From contig CAMDPK010000048.1 in assembly GCA_945904015.1 (NCBI GenBank), forward strand, positions 1 through 44,677: a stretch of DNA of 44,677 bases, written 5' to 3'. The notes under the pieces are model-generated. The model was given only the letters and a program-made list of their open reading frames with translations. It had not been told where the DNA came from and did no database searches. The stretch comes from Candidatus Kuenenia stuttgartensis (GTDB lineage: Bacteria > Planctomycetota > Planctomycetia > Planctomycetales > Planctomycetaceae). Position numbers and translations under genes: made by a program. Below are positions 41,884 through 44,677 of this stretch, in pieces; within the stretch, counting starts at the first letter, position 1; every line of letters starts with the position of its first letter.

Positions 41884-44325
41884 ATGCGCATCGCCGGTTT
41901 GATCGTCTGCGTGTTTGCAATCGCGAGCGACGATGCGCGAGCAGAGACTCCGCCAGCCATCGAATTCGCGCGCGACGTGCGGCCGATCCTCGCGGACTTT
42001 TGCATTCGCTGTCACGGCCCTGACGCGAAGCAGCGGCAAGCAGGTGTCCGATTCGATTCGCGGGACGAGGCGATTCGCGCGGCGAAGTCCGGCCGCACGC
42101 CGATCGTGCCGGGAAAGCCAGAAGCCAGTGAACTCGTGCGGCGCATTTTCGCGGACGACGATGACGTCATGCCGCCGAAAGAGACTCAGCAATCGCTGAA
42201 GCCGGCTCAGAAGGAGACGCTCAAACGCTGGATCGCGGAGGGGGCGAACTTTCAGACACATTGGGCGTTCGTCGCGCCGCAGTTCGTAGTCCCGCCTTCA
42301 GGCGGAATCAAATCACCGCCTGAAGGCGGAACTACAAACAATCCGATCGACCGCTTCGTGTTTGCTCGCATCGAAGTAGCCGGACTGCGGCCATCGCCCG
42401 CAGCGGACCGTGTCACGTTATTGCGACGAGTAACGCTCGATCTCACCGGCTTGCCGCCGTCGCTGGATGAGGTCGATGAATTCCTCGCGGACACGCAACC
42501 GACTGCGTTCGAGCGGGTCGTCGATCGGCTGCTCGCCTCGCCCCGCTACGGCGAGCATCAGGCGCGGGATTGGCTCGATCAAGCGAGGTACGCCGACACA
42601 CACGGCTACTTCACGGACCACGAGCGGTTCATGTGGCGGTGGCGCGATTGGGTCATCCATGCCTTCAACGCCGACATGCCATTCGATCAATTCACCATCG
42701 AGCAACTCGCCGGCGACTTGCTGCCCAACGCGACCATCGAGCAGCGGATCGCGACCGGGTTCAATCGCAATCACATGATTACCGAAGAGACCGGTGTTAC
42801 TCCCGAAGAGTACCGCACCGAGTACGTCGCCGACCGAGTCCGCACGACCTCGGCCGTGTGGATGGGGCTAACCGCTGGATGTGCTCAGTGCCACGATCAC
42901 AAGTTCGACCCGCTGACGCAGCGCGAGTTCTATCAGCTCTTCGCGTACTTCAATCAACTGCCAGAACAAGGGATCGCCGGCGGCAAGCAAAAGAACGCCG
43001 CTCCCGAACTGTGGCTGCCGACAGCCGAGCAAACCGTTCGGCAGGAAGAGTTGCAGCGTCGCATTCGCGAGGCACAAGCAAAGTTGTCCGCGCTGCCGAA
43101 GGAAGCGGATGCCGCCGCGAAGAAGACGCTCGACGCCGAACTCAAACAACTTCGTGATGACGAGTCGAAATTGCTCGCGACGATTCCGACGACGATGGTC
43201 ATGAAGGATCAAGCTCAACCGCGCGACACATTCATCCTCGAACGTGGCCAGTACGATCAGCCGCGAGAGAAGGTCACTCCCGGAGTTCCGCCATTCCTGC
43301 TCGCGTTGCCAAACGACGCACCACCGAATCGGCTGACGTTCGCGAGATGGCTCGTCGATCCGCGACATCCACTGACCGCGCGCGTTGCCGTGAATCGACA
43401 CTGGCGGCAACTCTTCGGACGCGGCTTGGTCGCGACGACCGAGGACTTCGGCGTGCAAGGCGAGCTGCCATCGCATCCGGAGTTGCTCGATTGGCTGGCG
43501 GTGGAATTCGTAGGTTCGGCCGAAAGCCGAGAGCCGATGGCCGATGGCCGTGATACCGTTTTCCCCAATTGGAACATCAAACGCCTTCTCCACGATCTCG
43601 TCACTTCGGCGACCTACCGGCAGTCGTCCTCAATCACGGCCGATCATCGCCGCGTTGATCCGCAGAATCGTCTACTGGCTCGCGCGCCGCGGTATCGGCT
43701 GGATGCGGAGACGCTTCGCGATTCCGCGCTCTTCGCCAGCGGCTTGTTGGCTGAACGAATCGGCGGGCCGAGCGTGAAGCCGTATCAGCCGGCCGATCTG
43801 TGGAAGGCAATCACTTACGACACGAAGAGCACTCAGGAGTATGTGCTTTCGACCGGTGACGGACTGTATCGGCGCGGGTTCTACACCTATTGGAAACGAC
43901 AAGTGCCGCCGCCGAGCATGTTGCAGCTCGACGCGCCGACGCGCGAGACCTGCACCCTGCGCCGTCAGCGAACAAACACCCCGCTGCAAGCGCTCGCGCT
44001 GCTCAACGACACGCAGTTCGTCGAAGCCGCGCGTGTGCTGGCTCAGCGAGTGCTGTCTTCAATGCCGGCTTCGGATCACGCTGGAATCACGGCTGCGTTT
44101 CGCCGAGCGGTCGCTCGCGAGCCGTCGGATTTGGAATCGCAATCGCTGCTGCGGCTGCTGTCCGCCGAGCGACTTCGATTTCAGCAAGATCGTGCGGGAG
44201 CCGATGCGTTGTTGTCCGTCGGCGAATGGCCGGTCTCGGCGGAGATGAATCGCTCTGAACTGGCTGCGTGGACGGTGCTCGCCAACGTGCTGCTGAATCT
44301 CGACGAAGCGCTGTGCCGCGAGTGA
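41884..44325 (+). CDS. PSCyt1/DUF1549/DUF1553 planctomycete cytochrome-type protein
   Basis: An 813-aa exported protein with a short signal ([15 protein letters not shown]). Residues ~25-115 are a planctomycete c-type cytochrome domain with Cys40-Ile-Arg-Cys43-His44 and MPPKETQ near its end. Residues ~150-380 are DUF1549 ([30 protein letters not shown]), including a second heme-like Cys333-x2-Cys336-His337 in [11 protein letters not shown]. Residues ~475-750 are DUF1553 ([49 protein letters not shown]). These proteins are abundant in planctomycetes and linked to polysaccharide or sulfated-compound degradation, but their reaction is unproven. Two repeat-derived insertions lie in the frame (42286, 43519). 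Confidence 0.94.
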   Translation: MRIAGLIVCVFAIASDDARAETPPAIEFARDVRPILADFCIRCHGPDAKQRQAGVRFDSRDEAIRAAKSGRTPIVPGKPEASELVRRIFADDDDVMPPKETQQSLKPAQKETLKRWIAEGANFQTHWAFVAPQFVVPPSGGIKSPPEGGTTNNPIDRFVFARIEVAGLRPSPAADRVTLLRRVTLDLTGLPPSLDEVDEFLADTQPTAFERVVDRLLASPRYGEHQARDWLDQARYADTHGYFTDHERFMWRWRDWVIHAFNADMPFDQFTIEQLAGDLLPNATIEQRIATGFNRNHMITEETGVTPEEYRTEYVADRVRTTSAVWMGLTAGCAQCHDHKFDPLTQREFYQLFAYFNQLPEQGIAGGKQKNAAPELWLPTAEQTVRQEELQRRIREAQAKLSALPKEADAAAKKTLDAELKQLRDDESKLLATIPTTMVMKDQAQPRDTFILERGQYDQPREKVTPGVPPFLLALPNDAPPNRLTFARWLVDPRHPLTARVAVNRHWRQLFGRGLVATTEDFGVQGELPSHPELLDWLAVEFVGSAESREPMADGRDTVFPNWNIKRLLHDLVTSATYRQSSSITADHRRVDPQNRLLARAPRYRLDAETLRDSALFASGLLAERIGGPSVKPYQPADLWKAITYDTKSTQEYVLSTGDGLYRRGFYTYWKRQVPPPSMLQLDAPTRETCTLRRQRTNTPLQALALLNDTQFVEAARVLAQRVLSSMPASDHAGITAAFRRAVAREPSDLESQSLLRLLSAERLRFQQDRAGADALLSVGEWPVSAEMNRSELAAWTVLANVLLNLDEALCRE
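42286..42335. repeat. palindrome inserted in frame in the PSD1-type gene
   Basis: The 20-bp arms 42286-42305 and 42316-42335 (gtagtcccgccttcaggcgg against complement, one mismatch) with a 10-nt loop encode [18 protein letters not shown] between the cytochrome domain and DUF1549. Confidence 0.92.
43519..43552 (+). repeat. in-frame heptamer tandem repeat
   Basis: Five consecutive 7-bp units starting gccga (gccgaaa, gccgaga, gccgatg, gccgatg, gccgtga) encode about [11 protein letters not shown] inside the DUF1553 region. The low-complexity run differs from its surroundings and appears added to the coding frame. Confidence 0.75.
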
Positions 44326-44328
44326 TCA

Positions 44329-44442
44329 ACGTAGCCGTCATCGCTCCGCGTGACGAGCCTTTTGCCGCTGACGTTCGAATGCTTCGAGACGTTCGTTGCT
44401 GCATCGCGTAAGGCTCGTCACGCGGAGCGATGACGGCTACGT
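44329..44442. repeat. long inverted repeat at a convergent junction
   Basis: The 33-bp arms 44329-44361 and 44410-44442 (acgtagccgtcatcgctccg and exact complement) surround a 48-nt loop. The right arm contains the stop codon of the arsenate reductase gene (44439-44437). Placed between converging genes. Confidence 0.93.
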
Positions 44443-44677
44443 AACGGCAACGAGGCTGCTTTCAATCCTCGCCCTGATTTCGTCACGCACGCGGCGGAAC
44501 TCGGCGAGCCGTTCTTCGTCGGAGCCGCCCGCGTGAAACGGATCGTCGAAGGGCCAGTGCCAGCGTTCGACGCGGGCGGGGAACAGCGGACATTCCTTCT
44601 CGGCGTGGCCGCAGACGCTGATGATCAGATCGGGCGGAGTTCCCTCCGGCGGCAAGAATTGGCGGATGTGTTTGCTC
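44437..44677 (-). CDS. arsC: arsenate reductase, low-molecular-weight phosphatase type, N-terminal part outside window
   Basis: About 79 C-terminal residues are visible, and the frame is open to the window edge. Seen: the [20 protein letters not shown] stretch and [10 protein letters not shown], where the two Cys match the redox-shuttle pair of thioredoxin-linked ArsC, then HWPFDDP, the family hallmark. The nucleophilic N-terminal Cys lies beyond the window. ArsC reduces arsenate to arsenite for export. The frame enters from the right, so no start can be given. Its stop lies within an inverted repeat. Confidence 0.85.
   Translation of the reverse strand, partial: SKHIRQFLPPEGTPPDLIISVCGHAEKECPLFPARVERWHWPFDDPFHAGGSDEERLAEFRRVRDEIRARIESSLVAVT

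Overview
The window looks like chromosomal DNA of a planctomycete. It carries families that are largely confined to or expanded in Planctomycetota and their PVC relatives: a DUF1559 pilin-like protein with an H-X9-DG tail, a PSCyt1/DUF1549/DUF1553 cytochrome-type protein, a 'Pirellula/Verrucomicrobium-type' dehydrogenase plus heme-binding protein, secreted Gfo/Idh/MocA oxidoreductases, and an LEPR-XLL giant surface protein. G+C is high, and almost every gene boundary holds a short palindromic repeat. No rRNA, tRNA, CRISPR array, IS element or phage gene was recognised.

Layout. 1-9622: degradative/secreted module (partial S9 peptidase, two Gfo/Idh/MocA proteins, PQQ-type propeller, large membrane-bound dehydrogenase with CxxCH heme motif, small ABM monooxygenase). 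9722-10975: a secreted thioredoxin-like protein read through an in-frame UGA (Cys-Sec). 11233-19870: envelope efflux (TolC-like factor, NatA/NatB-type ABC exporter, RND adaptor and RND pump). 19988-27055: eight minus-strand genes in a row: lipoprotein, two EF-hand deiodinase-like proteins, an Asn-layered coiled coil, an ABC importer (binding protein, permease, ATPase) and an AhpD-like protein. 27158-33124: DUF1559 protein, small secreted Cys-rich protein, alginate-export-type porin, threonine aldolase, class IV aminotransferase. 33392-38287: 1631-aa surface protein (LEPR-XLL, dead thioredoxin-like module, cyclophilin, RTX repeats). 38494-44325: an AmmeMemoRadiSam protein with all three components in one chain, then a PSD1-type protein. 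44437-end: C-terminal part of an arsenate reductase.

Main discovery. Five proteins appear to be selenoproteins. Each is split by an in-frame UGA with homologous sequence continuing in the same frame, and in four of the five the UGA sits at or next to a recognisable redox-active position (deiodinase GSFT-U and GCLT-UPPF, AhpD CxxU-x3-H, vicinal Cys-Sec in a thioredoxin-like fold; the fifth is UxxxC in an ABC binding protein). Four of the five also terminate at a normal UGA, and hairpins resembling bacterial SECIS elements follow several of the Sec codons. Four Sec codons fall within eight co-directional genes (about 7.1 kb). This suggests a selenium-dependent, partly calcium-binding extracytoplasmic redox island coupled to a nitrate/sulfonate-family ABC importer. 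An ordinary gene caller would split or truncate all five. The selenocysteine machinery (selA, selB, selC, selD) is not in the window.

Second theme. Several families of short inverted repeats occupy intergenic spaces, including all four convergent junctions, and have also entered two reading frames in frame (the Memo linker of the AmmeMemoRadiSam fusion and the N-terminal part of the PSD1 protein).
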